A stretch of DNA of 58,906 nt from a delta proteobacterium ML8_F1 (GCA_002029975.1 LQBE01000014.1:125550-184455); one strand, 5' to 3'; counted from the first letter of the stretch, positions 49,144 through 58,443 are shown. Translations and numbers: made by a program. The notes: generated by a model from the sequence alone, not told the origin.

Positions 49144-50421
49144 ATGTTTGTAGATCAAGCGGAGATCTTCATCAAGGCTGGAAAAGGCGGCAATGGTGCA
49201 GTATCCTTCAGAAGAGAGAAGTATGTCCCCGATGGCGGGCCCGACGGCGGCAACGGGGGCAGGGGCGGCAATGTGGTGGCGAAGGTGGATATGGGGATGA
49301 GAACCCTGATGGATTTTCGCTACAGGAGTCTGTACAAGGCGGCCTCCGGGGACGATGGACAGAAAAAGCAGATGTCCGGGAAAAAGGGAGAGGATCTGGT
49401 GATTCTGCTTCCCCCTGGAACCCTGATCAGAGACAAGGCAACTGGCAAAATCATTGCAGATTTAAAGGGCCCTGAGGATGAATTCGTCATTGCCAAGGGT
49501 GGCAGTGGCGGCAGGGGCAATGCAGAATTCAAAACTTCCACAAGGCGGGCGCCGAGCTTTTCCCAGCAGGGCTTTTACGGGCAGGAACGACAAGTGGTTC
49601 TGGAATTGAAAATGCTGGCGGATGTCGGACTCGTGGGATTTCCCAATGTGGGCAAGTCCACGCTGCTTTCAAAGGTGACCAAGGCCAAACCCAAGATTGC
49701 CGACTATCATTTCACCACCCTGTTTCCCAATCTGGGGGTTGTCGAAGTGATCAAGGGCAAGAGTTTTGTTCTGGCCGATATTCCGGGCTTGATTGAAGGG
49801 GCCCACAAGGGGATCGGTCTGGGTCATGATTTTCTCAGACATATCGAGCGCACCAAGCTGATTCTTCACGTGGTGGATGTTTCGGGCATTGAAGGGCGCA
49901 GTCCCATTGAGGATTTTAAGAGCATCAACGATGAGCTCAGGGCGTACAGTGAGAAGCTCTACCACCGTCCTCAGATTGTGGCGGCAAACAAGATTGACCT
50001 GCTGGAGCATGAAGAGGCTTTTGTGGCCTTTAAAAATGAGGTGGAGGCTTCTGGGGTCAAGTGCTTTGGCGTCAGTGGCGCCACGGGTGAAGGGGTGGAG
50101 CAGCTGATGAAGGCGGTCACCACGACCCTGGAAGAGGTGGAGGCCATCCCCCTTTACGATGAGTCGGAAATCTATGATCCTGAAGATATGGCGATAAAGG
50201 TCAATGAAGTGAAATACTCCATTGAGGACGGGGTCTACTGTGTCGAGGGCACGGCCATTGAAAGGCTGTATTTTTCCACCAATTTCTCTGATTTGGAATC
50301 TCTGAGAAGATTTCAGAACATTCTGCTGAAAAAGGGTGTTTTTGAGCACCTTGTCACCATGGGGATTGAGGATGGCGACACGGTCCGCATCTACGATCTT
50401 GAATTTGAATATTATGAGTAG
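49144..50421 (+). CDS. obg: GTPase Obg (CgtA)
   Basis: Obg is a ribosome-assembly and stress GTPase. The 425-residue protein has the glycine-rich Obg fold (GKGGNGAVSFRREKYVPDGG and GGNGGRGGNV), the G domain with GFPNVGKSTLLSKVTKA near residue 166, DIPGLIEGAHKGIGLG and NKIDLLE, and a C-terminal OCT domain. The ATG at 49144 follows GAGGAG; the preceding hairpin would make its expression depend on read-through. Confidence 0.97.
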   Translation: MFVDQAEIFIKAGKGGNGAVSFRREKYVPDGGPDGGNGGRGGNVVAKVDMGMRTLMDFRYRSLYKAASGDDGQKKQMSGKKGEDLVILLPPGTLIRDKATGKIIADLKGPEDEFVIAKGGSGGRGNAEFKTSTRRAPSFSQQGFYGQERQVVLELKMLADVGLVGFPNVGKSTLLSKVTKAKPKIADYHFTTLFPNLGVVEVIKGKSFVLADIPGLIEGAHKGIGLGHDFLRHIERTKLILHVVDVSGIEGRSPIEDFKSINDELRAYSEKLYHRPQIVAANKIDLLEHEEAFVAFKNEVEASGVKCFGVSGATGEGVEQLMKAVTTTLEEVEAIPLYDESEIYDPEDMAIKVNEVKYSIEDGVYCVEGTAIERLYFSTNFSDLESLRRFQNILLKKGVFEHLVTMGIEDGDTVRIYDLEFEYYE

Positions 50422-50429
50422 GTGAAAAA

Positions 50430-50729
50430 ATGATAACAGGAAAACAACGCAGTTTTTTGAAAAGCCTGTCCAATCCCCTGAGACCCATGATGCAGCTGGG
50501 CAAGGGAGGACTGACACCTGAAGCGCTGAAGCAGATTGACCAGCTTCTCAATGACCACGAGTTGTTGAAAATCAATATTCTCAACAACTGTCCCGGAGAA
50601 CCCGTAGCAATAGCCCGGGCGCTGGAGGAGGAACTCAAGACAGAATTTGTCAGTGCCCTCGGCCACAAGCTGGTGGTCTACAGGGCCTCAAGGACCAAGG
50701 AAAAGGCCAACCGCATCCAATTGCCCTGA
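50430..50729 (+). CDS. yhbY: YhbY-like CRM-domain RNA-binding protein
   Basis: The 99-residue protein is a single CRM domain: GKQRSFLKSLSNPLRPMMQLGKGGLT at the N-terminus (the GxxG loop is in LGKGGLT) and GHKLVVYRAS near the end. It binds pre-ribosomal RNA (large-subunit precursors). It lies eight bases after obg, as in many Firmicutes, and is followed by a terminator. Confidence 0.94.
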   Translation: MITGKQRSFLKSLSNPLRPMMQLGKGGLTPEALKQIDQLLNDHELLKINILNNCPGEPVAIARALEEELKTEFVSALGHKLVVYRASRTKEKANRIQLP

Positions 50730-50755
50730 TACCCGGATTTTCCGGGTATTTTTAT
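50729..50755 (+). terminator. Terminator of the rplU-obg-yhbY operon
   Basis: ATACCCGGA and TCCGGGTAT form a stem with a two- to three-base loop, followed by TTTTTAT. Confidence 0.85.
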
Positions 50756-50760
50756 AATCA

Positions 50761-50809
50761 AAGCCAGAATACCCGTGACTTTAGTCGTGGGATGCATGGC
50801 TTTTTTTTG
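50761..50809 (+). terminator. Second, imperfect hairpin with U tract
   Basis: AAGCCA pairs with TGGCTT and CCCGTGAC with GTCGTGGG (two G-U pairs), around a TTTA loop, followed by eight T. It may act as a second terminator or as a short regulatory RNA structure. Confidence 0.5.
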
Positions 50810-50852
50810 CAAAAAAAGAGTTTAATGGTCAATTGGGCGTAAAATTGTGTTA

Positions 50853-50881
50853 TTGTTTTTTCAACACTTATTTAGGATAAT
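50853..50881 (+). promoter_or_regulatory. Probable promoter of the class III PLP enzyme gene
   Basis: TTGTTT (50853-50858), a 17-base spacer and GATAAT (50876-50881) lie 29 bases before the start codon. Confidence 0.5.
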
Positions 50882-50909
50882 TGATTTAACAGGCAAAAGG
50901 AGTGAAATC

Positions 50910-52256
50910 TTGAAGACTGGACAATGTGAAAAACTGGTGAAAAAGGATCAACAGTATCTGACGGAGGCCGCCAGGGCCCCCTATTATCCCCTGGGTGTCC
51001 GGACGGCGAAGGGGTCTATTGTGACAGACCTCGATGGCAATGATTTCATTGATCTTCTGGGCAGCGCCGCCGTGATGAATGTCGGTCACAACCATCCCCG
51101 GGTGGTCAGGGCGATTAAGCAACAGGCAGAGGTACTCATCCAGTACACGACTGCCTACATGTACCATGAGCCTCTTGGGGACTTTGCCGAGGTCATCACG
51201 CAACTGACTCCGATTGCAGGAGACAAAAAAGTGATCTTCGGCTTCTCAGGCTCTGATGCCACTGACGGGGCCATTAAACTGGTACGCTCCTATACCCGGC
51301 GGGAGAAGATTATTGCTTTTGAAGGCTCTTACCACGGCACCACCTACGGGGCCCTGACACTGACAGGAATCGGCGACGGAATGAAAAAAAATATTGGACC
51401 CATGCTTCCCGGAGTCCATCATTTTGAATATCCCAACTGCTATCGCTGTCCCTACGGGGACCATCCCGACACCTGCTCACTGCCCTGTCTCAGGGCCATG
51501 GAGGAGGCTTTGAAGACCTGGCTTGACCCTCAAACCGTCGCCGGGGTCTTCCTCGAACCCATTGAGGGGGATGCGGGGATCCTGAAGCCTCCGAAAAAAT
51601 GGATGCGTCGGCTTGAGGAGCTTTTAAGGCCCCATGGGATTGTGTTGGTGGTGGATGAGGTCCAGACGGGTCTCGGCCGAACAGGCAAGTGGTTTGGATC
51701 GGATCATTTTGAGGTCCAGCCGGACCTCTTTATCTACGGAAAATCCCTGGGGGCCGGGATGCCCCTCAGTGCGGTGGTGGGACGCCGGGAAATTTTTGAA
51801 GGCCTCAGAACCCTCGGACACGCCTTCACCAACGGGTCAAATCCCGTGGTGATGGCCGCGGCCATGGAAAATATTGCTGTCATCAAGGAGGAAAACCTCG
51901 TTGAGCGTTCCAGAATCCAGGGGGAATATTTCAAGAAAGAGCTGTTGAAACTGAAAAATGACTTTGAATTCATCGGGGATGTCCGGGGGGACGGTCTGTC
52001 CATCGGGGTGGATCTCGTCATGGACCGGGAGACGAGGACGCCTAATGGGACTGCGGCAAAAAAAATCGCCTACAGGGCATGGGAGAAACAGCTGATTCTG
52101 ACCTTTTTCGCTGGAAATGTTCTGAGAATACAGCCCCCTCTGAACATTGAAAGATCCCTTGTGGATCAGGCCCTCAGTATCATGGAAAAGACCTTCAGGG
52201 AGTTTTCCAGGGATGAAATTCCCGATGAGGTGTTAAAAATTTCAAAAGGATGGTAA
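50910..52256 (+). CDS. Class III PLP-dependent aminotransferase or amino-acid racemase-like protein
   Basis: The 448-residue fold-type I PLP protein shows GSDATDGAIKLVRSYTRR, FEGSYHGTTYGALTLTG, VVDEVQTGLGRTGKWFG and the Schiff-base Lys in LFIYGKSLGAGMPLSAVVG, all of the ornithine/GABA aminotransferase group. It also has a Cys-rich segment YPNCYRCPYG near residue 182, then CSLPC, known from a subgroup that includes archaeal ornithine aminotransferases and amino-acid racemases and the lactobacillar isoleucine epimerase. So transamination or racemisation are both possible. I use a TTG at 50910 after AAAAGGAG; an upstream extension lacks a binding site. It is not in an arginine operon. Confidence 0.85.
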   Translation: MKTGQCEKLVKKDQQYLTEAARAPYYPLGVRTAKGSIVTDLDGNDFIDLLGSAAVMNVGHNHPRVVRAIKQQAEVLIQYTTAYMYHEPLGDFAEVITQLTPIAGDKKVIFGFSGSDATDGAIKLVRSYTRREKIIAFEGSYHGTTYGALTLTGIGDGMKKNIGPMLPGVHHFEYPNCYRCPYGDHPDTCSLPCLRAMEEALKTWLDPQTVAGVFLEPIEGDAGILKPPKKWMRRLEELLRPHGIVLVVDEVQTGLGRTGKWFGSDHFEVQPDLFIYGKSLGAGMPLSAVVGRREIFEGLRTLGHAFTNGSNPVVMAAAMENIAVIKEENLVERSRIQGEYFKKELLKLKNDFEFIGDVRGDGLSIGVDLVMDRETRTPNGTAAKKIAYRAWEKQLILTFFAGNVLRIQPPLNIERSLVDQALSIMEKTFREFSRDEIPDEVLKISKGW

Positions 52257-52289
52257 AATCAGCTTAGGAAACAAAAAGGGGGTTGACCC

Positions 52290-52913
52290 ATGATGCAATA
52301 CCGGTCCATGGGCTTGATGGGAGGGACCTTCGATCCCATCCACTACGGGCATCTGATGCTGGCGGAACAAGTAAGATGCCGTTTTGAGCTTGATGTGATC
52401 TGCTTTGTACCCTCGGGGGATCCTCCCCACAAACAAGACCGAGTAACCACTCCGAAGTGGCTTCGCTATGAGATGGTGAAGCTCGGCATTGAAGACAATC
52501 CCAACTTTACAATCAGTGACCTTGAAGTGCGGCAGGAGGCGCCCTCCTATACCGTCGAGACCGTTGAAACCTTCAAGAAACTGGCGAGAGAGGATTGTGA
52601 AATCTATTTCATTACCGGTGCCGACCAGATCATGGCCCTGGAAACCTGGCAGGACTTCAGGCGGCTCCTTGGGGAAATCACATTTGTAGGGGCCTCCAGA
52701 CCGGGGTATCAGGACTCAGAGCTTGTGAAGGAGATTCATCGATTGCAAGACCATTACAGTGCCAGGATTGAATACCTCGAGGTGCCGGCCCTGGCCATCT
52801 CTTCCTCGGATATCCGGGGCAGGGTGAATCGCGGAGAGTCCATCAAATATCTGCTGCCGGGACCTGTCGAGGCATTCATCCGCAGAAAAAACCTGTACCG
52901 GGCTCTGGATTGA
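52290..52913 (+). CDS. nadD: Nicotinate-nucleotide adenylyltransferase
   Basis: NadD makes nicotinate adenine dinucleotide in NAD synthesis. The 207-residue protein has GLMGGTFDPIHYGHLMLAEQ (the nucleotidyltransferase GxFDPxHxGH motif) and the C-terminal LAISSSDIRGRV (SSTxxR-type motif). Two ATG codons at 52290 and 52293 are equally possible. It lies upstream of yqeK and rsfS, a standard Firmicute cluster interrupted here by a terminator, yqeK and a cation exchanger. Confidence 0.95.
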   Translation: MMQYRSMGLMGGTFDPIHYGHLMLAEQVRCRFELDVICFVPSGDPPHKQDRVTTPKWLRYEMVKLGIEDNPNFTISDLEVRQEAPSYTVETVETFKKLAREDCEIYFITGADQIMALETWQDFRRLLGEITFVGASRPGYQDSELVKEIHRLQDHYSARIEYLEVPALAISSSDIRGRVNRGESIKYLLPGPVEAFIRRKNLYRALD

Positions 52914-52930
52914 ACCGGCGGCCTGGCGGG

Positions 52931-53029
52931 ATGATAGCCGTCTTCCTGGTGCCCCTGCTGACGATTGGCGTCTACAGGATAGTGACCCATGTGACGACTG
53001 AAAAGGACAAAGAAGAGGCAGCGGCCTGA
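52931..53029 (+). CDS. Possible small membrane peptide (32-39 aa)
   Basis: From an ATG at 52931 the frame encodes 32 residues: a hydrophobic helix (IAVFLVPLLTIGVYRIV) and a charged tail (TEKDKEEAAA). A TTG at 52910, overlapping the nadD stop, would give 39 residues. GGCGGG upstream is only a fair ribosome binding site. No family recognised. It fills the gap between nadD and the following terminator. Confidence 0.4.
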   Translation: MIAVFLVPLLTIGVYRIVTHVTTEKDKEEAAA

Positions 53030-53049
53030 AATCAAAAAACAAGTGCCGG

Positions 53050-53090
53050 TCCAGGGGGCAATCTTAAAGGGATTGCCCCTGGCCTTTTTT
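53050..53090 (+). terminator. Rho-independent terminator after nadD
   Basis: CCAGGGGGCAATC pairs with GATTGCCCCTGG (one bulged base) and is followed by CCTTTTTT. Confidence 0.88.
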
Positions 53091-53195
53091 GAAAAACCCT
53101 AAAAGGTGAAAGAAAATGATTGTTGTTATTTTTGATTTTGGTGTAGAATAGAAATCGACGATACCGGATTATATTTTGTTTGCAGGGAGAAAAGC

Positions 53196-53756
53196 ATGGA
53201 AAAGATGAAAAAAACGGTTGAACACAAGCTCTCAAAGGAGCGCTTTGCCCATACCATGAGGGTCCTTGAAACGGCGCTTGAAATGGGGGAAAAATACGGC
53301 GTGGATGCCGGAAAAATTGAAGCGGCGGTACTGCTGCATGACTATGGCAAGGCCTATGGTCCCGATCAGACCCGGGAAAAACTCAAGGATGCCGGGATTC
53401 CCCTCGATGAGGTGATGGAGGAAAACATTGATCTGGCCCATGGACTTCTAGGGGCCTGGCTGGCTTCACGGGAATTCGGGATTGAGGACCCGGACATTCT
53501 CAACGCCATCCGCTACCACACCTTCGGCAGAGAGGCCATGAGTCCTCTGGAAAAGATTGTCTTCCTGGCGGATTACATCGAGCCCGGACGACAGTTCGAG
53601 GGGGTTGAAAGGGTGAGAAGCCTGGCGCTGAGGAATCTGGATGAAGCCATGGTGGTCGCCCTGGAACAATCCGTCAGCTATGTCACAGCCCGACACAGAC
53701 CTCTGCATCCCCTCAGTCTCAAGGCTCTTGCCTATCTCAAAGGAGAAAAAAACTGA
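53196..53756 (+). CDS. yqeK: HD-domain hydrolase YqeK (diadenosine tetraphosphatase type)
   Basis: YqeK proteins hydrolyse Ap4A symmetrically to two ADP. The 186-residue protein has the HD order SKERFAHTMRVLETA (first His), AAVLLHDYGKAYG (His-Asp), HGLLGAWLASREFG and AIRYHTFGREAMSPLEKIVFLAD. GGGAGAAAAGC precedes the ATG. A TTGTTG-N18-TAGAAT promoter may lie near 53119-53148. The next gene starts one base after its stop. Confidence 0.92.
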   Translation: MEKMKKTVEHKLSKERFAHTMRVLETALEMGEKYGVDAGKIEAAVLLHDYGKAYGPDQTREKLKDAGIPLDEVMEENIDLAHGLLGAWLASREFGIEDPDILNAIRYHTFGREAMSPLEKIVFLADYIEPGRQFEGVERVRSLALRNLDEAMVVALEQSVSYVTARHRPLHPLSLKALAYLKGEKN

Positions 53757-53757
53757 C

Positions 53758-54750
53758 ATGACAGAAATCATGAGTATCTTTCTATTTGTTGTGGGACTGG
53801 TCCTGATAATCAAGGGAGGGGACTGGTTCGTGGACGCCTCTATCTGGATAGCCCGGGTGACAGGGATCCCTTCAATCATCGTAGGGGCTACCATTGTGAG
53901 CTTTGCAACAACTCTGCCAGAGCTTCTGGTCTCGACAAACGCGACTTTGAAGGGCAGTACGGATATCGCCATCGGCAATGCCATCGGTTCAGTAATCTGC
54001 AACATGGGTCTGATTGCCGGTCTGATTATTTTTCTGAGACCGGTCGGGGTGTCCCGGAAGATTTTCACCCAAAAGGCCCTGCTGATGATTTTCGTCACCC
54101 TTTTGACGGCTTTTATGGCCCGGGAAAATTTCCTCTCAACGGTGGAGGCGGTGATTCTTCTGGGGACCATGGCCCTTTACTTCTATATCAATATCAAAGC
54201 CTATCAGGGGAGTATGGGCAGTGAAAAACCCCTCTTCACCAATACCAGAAGGGAAGTTTTAGTCTATATCGGCAAATTTTCCCTGGGATCGCTTCTGGTG
54301 ATTCTGGGAGCGGACCTGCTGGTCACCCATGGAATTGTCCTCGCTGAGATTATCGGAGTTCCCGAATCTGTGATAGGGCTGACCCTGATTGCCCTGGGGA
54401 CCTCCCTTCCGGAGCTGGTCACGGGAATCACCTCGGTCCTTAAAAAAGACTCCGGAATCGGCCTGGGCAATATCATTGGAGCGAATATCCTCAATATTTC
54501 ACTGATTCTAGGGGCCAGCGGCCTCCTGGCGGGGGATGGCCTGTACATGACCCTGACAGATATTTCATTCCTGGGGTTCACAGGGGAGGATATTCCCCAG
54601 ACCCTGCTACTGGATATTCCCGTATCCCTGGCCCTGATGGGGATACTGACGGTTCCCCCCATGCTCAAGGGGAAGACCTATCGTCTTCAAGGGGCGGGTC
54701 TGATGCTTTTATATGGAATTTATGTTATAATTTTATTCAATCTAGGATAG
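53758..54750 (+). CDS. Calcium/sodium antiporter family (CaCA) protein
   Basis: The 330-residue membrane protein has the two inverted alpha repeats of the CaCA superfamily: GATIVSFATTLPELLVS near residue 44 and GLTLIALGTSLPELVTGI near residue 205, with GNAIGSVICNMGLI and GNIIGANILNISLILG after them. The conserved acidic residues of the ion site are in the PEL motifs. It likely exports Ca2+ in exchange for Na+ or H+. It begins one base after yqeK and is followed by rsfS. Confidence 0.92.
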   Translation: MTEIMSIFLFVVGLVLIIKGGDWFVDASIWIARVTGIPSIIVGATIVSFATTLPELLVSTNATLKGSTDIAIGNAIGSVICNMGLIAGLIIFLRPVGVSRKIFTQKALLMIFVTLLTAFMARENFLSTVEAVILLGTMALYFYINIKAYQGSMGSEKPLFTNTRREVLVYIGKFSLGSLLVILGADLLVTHGIVLAEIIGVPESVIGLTLIALGTSLPELVTGITSVLKKDSGIGLGNIIGANILNISLILGASGLLAGDGLYMTLTDISFLGFTGEDIPQTLLLDIPVSLALMGILTVPPMLKGKTYRLQGAGLMLLYGIYVIILFNLG

Positions 54751-54763
54751 GGAAGGTGAATCA

Positions 54764-55126
54764 ATGAAGGAAAAGACAGCTCTTGCCCTTTGTCAGGTGC
54801 TTGATGAAAAACAAGGCAGGGATATTGTGCTTTTGGATGTGTCCGGAAAAACCCCGATGATGGACTATTTCATCATCGTCACGGCAATGAATCCCCGCCA
54901 TGGGAAATCCCTGGCGGATGCTCTGGAGGAGGCGGCCCTGAAGGAATCCCTGAGGATACACTCCAAGGAGGGAATGCAAAAGGGAGAGTGGATACTACTG
55001 GATTTCAAAGACATCGTGGTGCATATTTTCACCGGTGACAACCGTCGCCACTATGATTTAGAAAAATTGTGGTATGATGCCAAGAAAATTGAAATGGATA
55101 TTGACACTCAAGGGGATTATTCATAA
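54764..55126 (+). CDS. rsfS: Ribosomal silencing factor RsfS
   Basis: RsfS binds L14 and blocks subunit joining when nutrients are short. The 120-residue protein has DIVLLDVSGKTPMMDYFII, then NPRHGKSLADALEEAA, GEWILLDFKDIVVHIF and RRHYDLEKLWYDAKKI near the end, all typical. The promoter of the leuS T-box lies in its last codons. Confidence 0.95.
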   Translation: MKEKTALALCQVLDEKQGRDIVLLDVSGKTPMMDYFIIVTAMNPRHGKSLADALEEAALKESLRIHSKEGMQKGEWILLDFKDIVVHIFTGDNRRHYDLEKLWYDAKKIEMDIDTQGDYS

Positions 55127-55129
55127 ACT
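55101..55129 (+). promoter_or_regulatory. Promoter of the leuS T-box transcript
   Basis: TTGACA (55101-55106), a 17-base spacer and TAAACT (55124-55129) overlap the end of rsfS. A TATACT follows at 55129-55134. Confidence 0.6.
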
Positions 55130-55139
55130 ATACTCAGGT

Positions 55140-55350
55140 TAAAAATTTCAGGAGCAGTAGGATTTCAAGAATGACAAGAGAACCGGTGGAGGGTGCGAAC
55201 CGGTATTCGAAGAATCTGAACTCACCTGGAAGGTTTTTTTCAGGCTGGTCCCCTGTATCGGACCGACTCAAGAGGACTTAACGGTCAAATAGGGTGGTAC
55301 CGCGGATCTGTGATTCGTCCCTATGAAAAGAGGTACTTTTTTTATTTTTT
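55140..55350 (+). ncRNA. T-box leader of leuS
   Basis: The core AGGGTGGTACCGCGG is at 55291-55305, followed by a short stem (GTCCCT/AGAGGTAC type) and a long T-rich run (TTTTTTTATTTTTT). The region upstream, with ACCGGTGGAGGGTGC and ACCGGT repeats near 55184-55203 that can pair, fits stem I. It should respond to uncharged tRNA-Leu. GAACTC at 55219-55224 contains CTC and is a candidate specifier, not confirmed. Confidence 0.88.
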
Positions 55351-55367
55351 GGAAAAGAGGTGGACTG

Positions 55368-57770
55368 ATGAAATATGATTTCAAGGCAATTGAAAAGAAA
55401 TGGCAGCAGCGGTGGGAGCAGGAGGGCACCTTCTATGCGAAAGAGGACCACACCCTGCCGAAATTCTATCCCCTGATTGAATTTCCCTATCCCTCCGGAC
55501 AGGGACTTCATGTGGGTCATCCTCGCAGCTACACGGCCCTGGACCTGGTGGCCCGCAAAAAAAGGATGGAAGGTTACAATGTGCTGTATCCCATCGGGTG
55601 GGATGCCTTCGGCCTTCCGGCTGAAAACTATGCGATTGAGCACAAGGTGCATCCGAAGACTGTGACGGAGAAGAATATCCAGAACTTCAGAAGGCAGCTC
55701 AAGGCCCTGGGTCTTTCCTTTGACTGGTCCCGAGAAGTGAACACGACAGATCCCGAGTACTACAAATGGACCCAGTGGATTTTTCTCAAACTGTACGAAA
55801 AGGGTCTGGCATACAAGGCCAACATGGATATCAACTTTTGCACCTCCTGTAAAGTGGGTCTGGCCAATGAAGAAGTCGTCAACGGTGTCTGTGAGCGCTG
55901 CGGTTCAGAAGTCGTGCGTCGGGAAAAGGAGCAGTGGATGCTCAAAATCACCGAATACGCTGACCGGCTGATTCAGGATCTTGACACAGTGGATTATATC
56001 GAGCGGGTCAAAATCCAGCAGAAAAACTGGATCGGCAAGTCCTTCGGTGCGGATATCAGATTCCCCATAGAGGGGACCCGGGAGGAACTGCTGGTGTACA
56101 CCACCCGGCCGGATACTATTTACGGGGCCACCTATATGGTCATTTCGCCCGAGCATCCTCTTATCACAACCCTCAGGGAAGGGATAGAGAATCTGGCGGA
56201 AATCAAGGTCTATCAGGAGGAAGCCCGAAAGAAATCGGATTTTGAAAGAACAGAGCTCAACAAGGATAAGACTGGGATCCAGATCAAGGGATTCCATGCC
56301 AGAAATCCCATCTCAGAGCAGTTGATTCCCATCTTTGTTTCTGATTATGTCATGATGAGCTACGGTACCGGAGCCATCATGGGGGTCCCTGGCCACGACC
56401 AGAGAGACTATGATTTTGCAAAGGCTTTCGGACTGGATATCATTGAGGTGATTTCCGGAGGAGACATTTCAAAAGAAGCCTATACCGGAGACGGTGTCCT
56501 GGTGAATTCCCCCCTGATCAACGGCATGAAGGTCAAAGAAGCCATTGAAACCATGATCAGCCATATTGAAGACCGCCAACTGGGATACAAAAAAACCAAC
56601 TACAAGCTTCGCGACTGGGTTTTTTCCCGACAGCGCTACTGGGGTGAACCGATTCCCATTATCCACTGTGAGCACTGTGGCACTGTTCCCCTGGAGGAAA
56701 AAGACCTGCCCTTGATTCTTCCGGAGGTTGAAAGCTACGAGACGGCAGAGGACGGTTCGAGTCCCCTGGCCAAAATCGAGGAATGGGTCAATGTCACCTG
56801 CCCGAAATGCGGCGGACCCGCCAAAAGAGAAACCGACACCATGCCCCAGTGGGCGGGGTCGAGCTGGTATTTCCTGAGATACACGGATCCCCATAATCAC
56901 GAGGCCTTTTCCAGTCAGGAGAATCTTGATTACTGGCTGCCCATCGACTGGTACAACGGTGGAATGGAACACACGACCTTGCATCTGCTGTACTCCCGCT
57001 TCTGGCACAAGGTACTCTACGATGTCGGTGCCGTGCCCACGGCAGAACCCTATGCAAAGCGAACCTCCCATGGAATGATTTTGGGAGAAAACGGCGAAAA
57101 GATGTCCAAATCCAGGGGCAATGTCGTGAATCCTGATGAAATCATCGAAAATTTCGGTGCCGATACCATGAGGCTTTATGAAATGTTCATCGGGGATTTT
57201 GAAAAATCGGTTTCCTGGACAGAGAACGGCGTCAAGGGTGCCAAGCGATTCCTGGACCGGGTCTTCAAACTGCCCCAGTGGGTGAGGGACGAGACCGGCT
57301 ATTCCGAGGATTTGGAAGTTCTCATTCATCAGACAATCAAAAAAGTATCCCATGACTACGAGCATTTGAAGGCCAATACCGCAGTGGCCCAGCTCATGAC
57401 CCTGGTCAATGAATACTATAAAAGAAAATCCATTACCCGGGATGAAATGAAGATCCTTTTGATTCTCCTGAATCCGGTGGCTCCCCATGTCACAGAAGAA
57501 ATCTGGGAAAAAACCGGATATCCTGATACCATTGCCGAGCAGAAATGGCCGCAATACCTTGAGGAAAAAACCAAGGAGGATACGGTGGAGCTGGCGGTCC
57601 AGTTCAACGGAAAAGTGCGGTTTAAAATAGTGGTAGAGCGAAGTGCGTCAGGCAGTGAGATAGAAAAAATGGTTTTGGCCCATGAGCGGTTCAATGAGTT
57701 CACCGGGGGCAAGGCCGTGGCCAAGGTCATCGTGATTCCGGAACGTCTGGTGAATATTGTACTGAAATAG
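55368..57770 (+). CDS. leuS: Leucyl-tRNA synthetase
   Basis: This class I synthetase of 800 residues has the HIGH motif in [18 protein letters not shown] (about residue 42), the editing domain with [20 protein letters not shown] and [29 protein letters not shown], and KMSKS in [15 protein letters not shown] (about residue 577), plus the C-terminal anticodon region. The ATG at 55368 follows AAGAGGTGG; the in-frame upstream stretch lies in the leader. Confidence 0.97.
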   Translation: MKYDFKAIEKKWQQRWEQEGTFYAKEDHTLPKFYPLIEFPYPSGQGLHVGHPRSYTALDLVARKKRMEGYNVLYPIGWDAFGLPAENYAIEHKVHPKTVTEKNIQNFRRQLKALGLSFDWSREVNTTDPEYYKWTQWIFLKLYEKGLAYKANMDINFCTSCKVGLANEEVVNGVCERCGSEVVRREKEQWMLKITEYADRLIQDLDTVDYIERVKIQQKNWIGKSFGADIRFPIEGTREELLVYTTRPDTIYGATYMVISPEHPLITTLREGIENLAEIKVYQEEARKKSDFERTELNKDKTGIQIKGFHARNPISEQLIPIFVSDYVMMSYGTGAIMGVPGHDQRDYDFAKAFGLDIIEVISGGDISKEAYTGDGVLVNSPLINGMKVKEAIETMISHIEDRQLGYKKTNYKLRDWVFSRQRYWGEPIPIIHCEHCGTVPLEEKDLPLILPEVESYETAEDGSSPLAKIEEWVNVTCPKCGGPAKRETDTMPQWAGSSWYFLRYTDPHNHEAFSSQENLDYWLPIDWYNGGMEHTTLHLLYSRFWHKVLYDVGAVPTAEPYAKRTSHGMILGENGEKMSKSRGNVVNPDEIIENFGADTMRLYEMFIGDFEKSVSWTENGVKGAKRFLDRVFKLPQWVRDETGYSEDLEVLIHQTIKKVSHDYEHLKANTAVAQLMTLVNEYYKRKSITRDEMKILLILLNPVAPHVTEEIWEKTGYPDTIAEQKWPQYLEEKTKEDTVELAVQFNGKVRFKIVVERSASGSEIEKMVLAHERFNEFTGGKAVAKVIVIPERLVNIVLK

Positions 57771-57786
57771 AAATGGAGTGACCTCT

Positions 57787-58431
57787 ATGGAAAGAAAAAT
57801 CAACCCGATCATTGAGAAATTCGTGCCTTTAGTGAAAAATCTAGGCAAAACCTTTGGCGATAATTGCGAGGTTGTTCTCCATGATTTTTCAGATTTAAAG
57901 CATTCCATTGTGGCCATTGAAAACGGCCACATCACCGGGAGAAAAATCAACGATGCCATGACAGAGCTGTCCTACAAAAAAGTTCTAGAGGGCAACACCA
58001 AGGAGGATATTCTCAATTATACAGGCAAAAGCCGGGACGGCAGGGTGCTCAAATCCTCCACCACCTTTATCAGGGATGACAAGGGGGAGGCTATAGGCTG
58101 CTTCTGTGTCAATTTTGACATCACGGAGCTGGTAGCGGCCCGCAAGGTATTCCATGACCTTATGAAGATTGACAGCGATCTGGTGTTCACCAAGGATACC
58201 GTGGATTCTGAAATCAACAAGGTGGGCAATGTGCTCAGTCAGCTGGTCCAGAAAGCCATTGAGGATTTTGGCAAGCCTATTGTCTATATGACCAAGGACG
58301 AAAAGGTGGCTGTGGTCAAAAAACTCGATGAACAGGGGACCTTCATGATAAAAGGTGCCATAGACTATGTGGCGGAGGTGCTTTGCGTCTCCAGGTACAC
58401 CATCTACAATTATTTGGATGAAATCAGATAG
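57787..58431 (+). CDS. YheO/DauR-type transcriptional regulator (PAS-like plus HTH)
   Basis: The 214-residue protein has an N-terminal YheO-type PAS-like domain (CEVVLHDFSDLKHSIVAIEN, then SSTTFIRDDKGEAIGCFCVN near residue 100) and a C-terminal helix-turn-helix (KGAIDYVAEVLCVSRYTIYNYL). DauR of Pseudomonas, in the same family, represses D-arginine catabolism. The ATG at 57787 follows GGAG; a GTG at 57778 is less well placed. A ridA gene follows after 12 bases, a pairing seen elsewhere, so the regulator may control enamine or amino-acid catabolism. Confidence 0.88.
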   Translation: MERKINPIIEKFVPLVKNLGKTFGDNCEVVLHDFSDLKHSIVAIENGHITGRKINDAMTELSYKKVLEGNTKEDILNYTGKSRDGRVLKSSTTFIRDDKGEAIGCFCVNFDITELVAARKVFHDLMKIDSDLVFTKDTVDSEINKVGNVLSQLVQKAIEDFGKPIVYMTKDEKVAVVKKLDEQGTFMIKGAIDYVAEVLCVSRYTIYNYLDEIR

Positions 58432-58443
58432 GAGGAATGAAAT

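Noticed and set aside
56469-57554. A 361-codon minus-strand frame within leuS.
   Set aside because: Antisense shadow of a strongly supported synthetase gene, with no motif or start signal.
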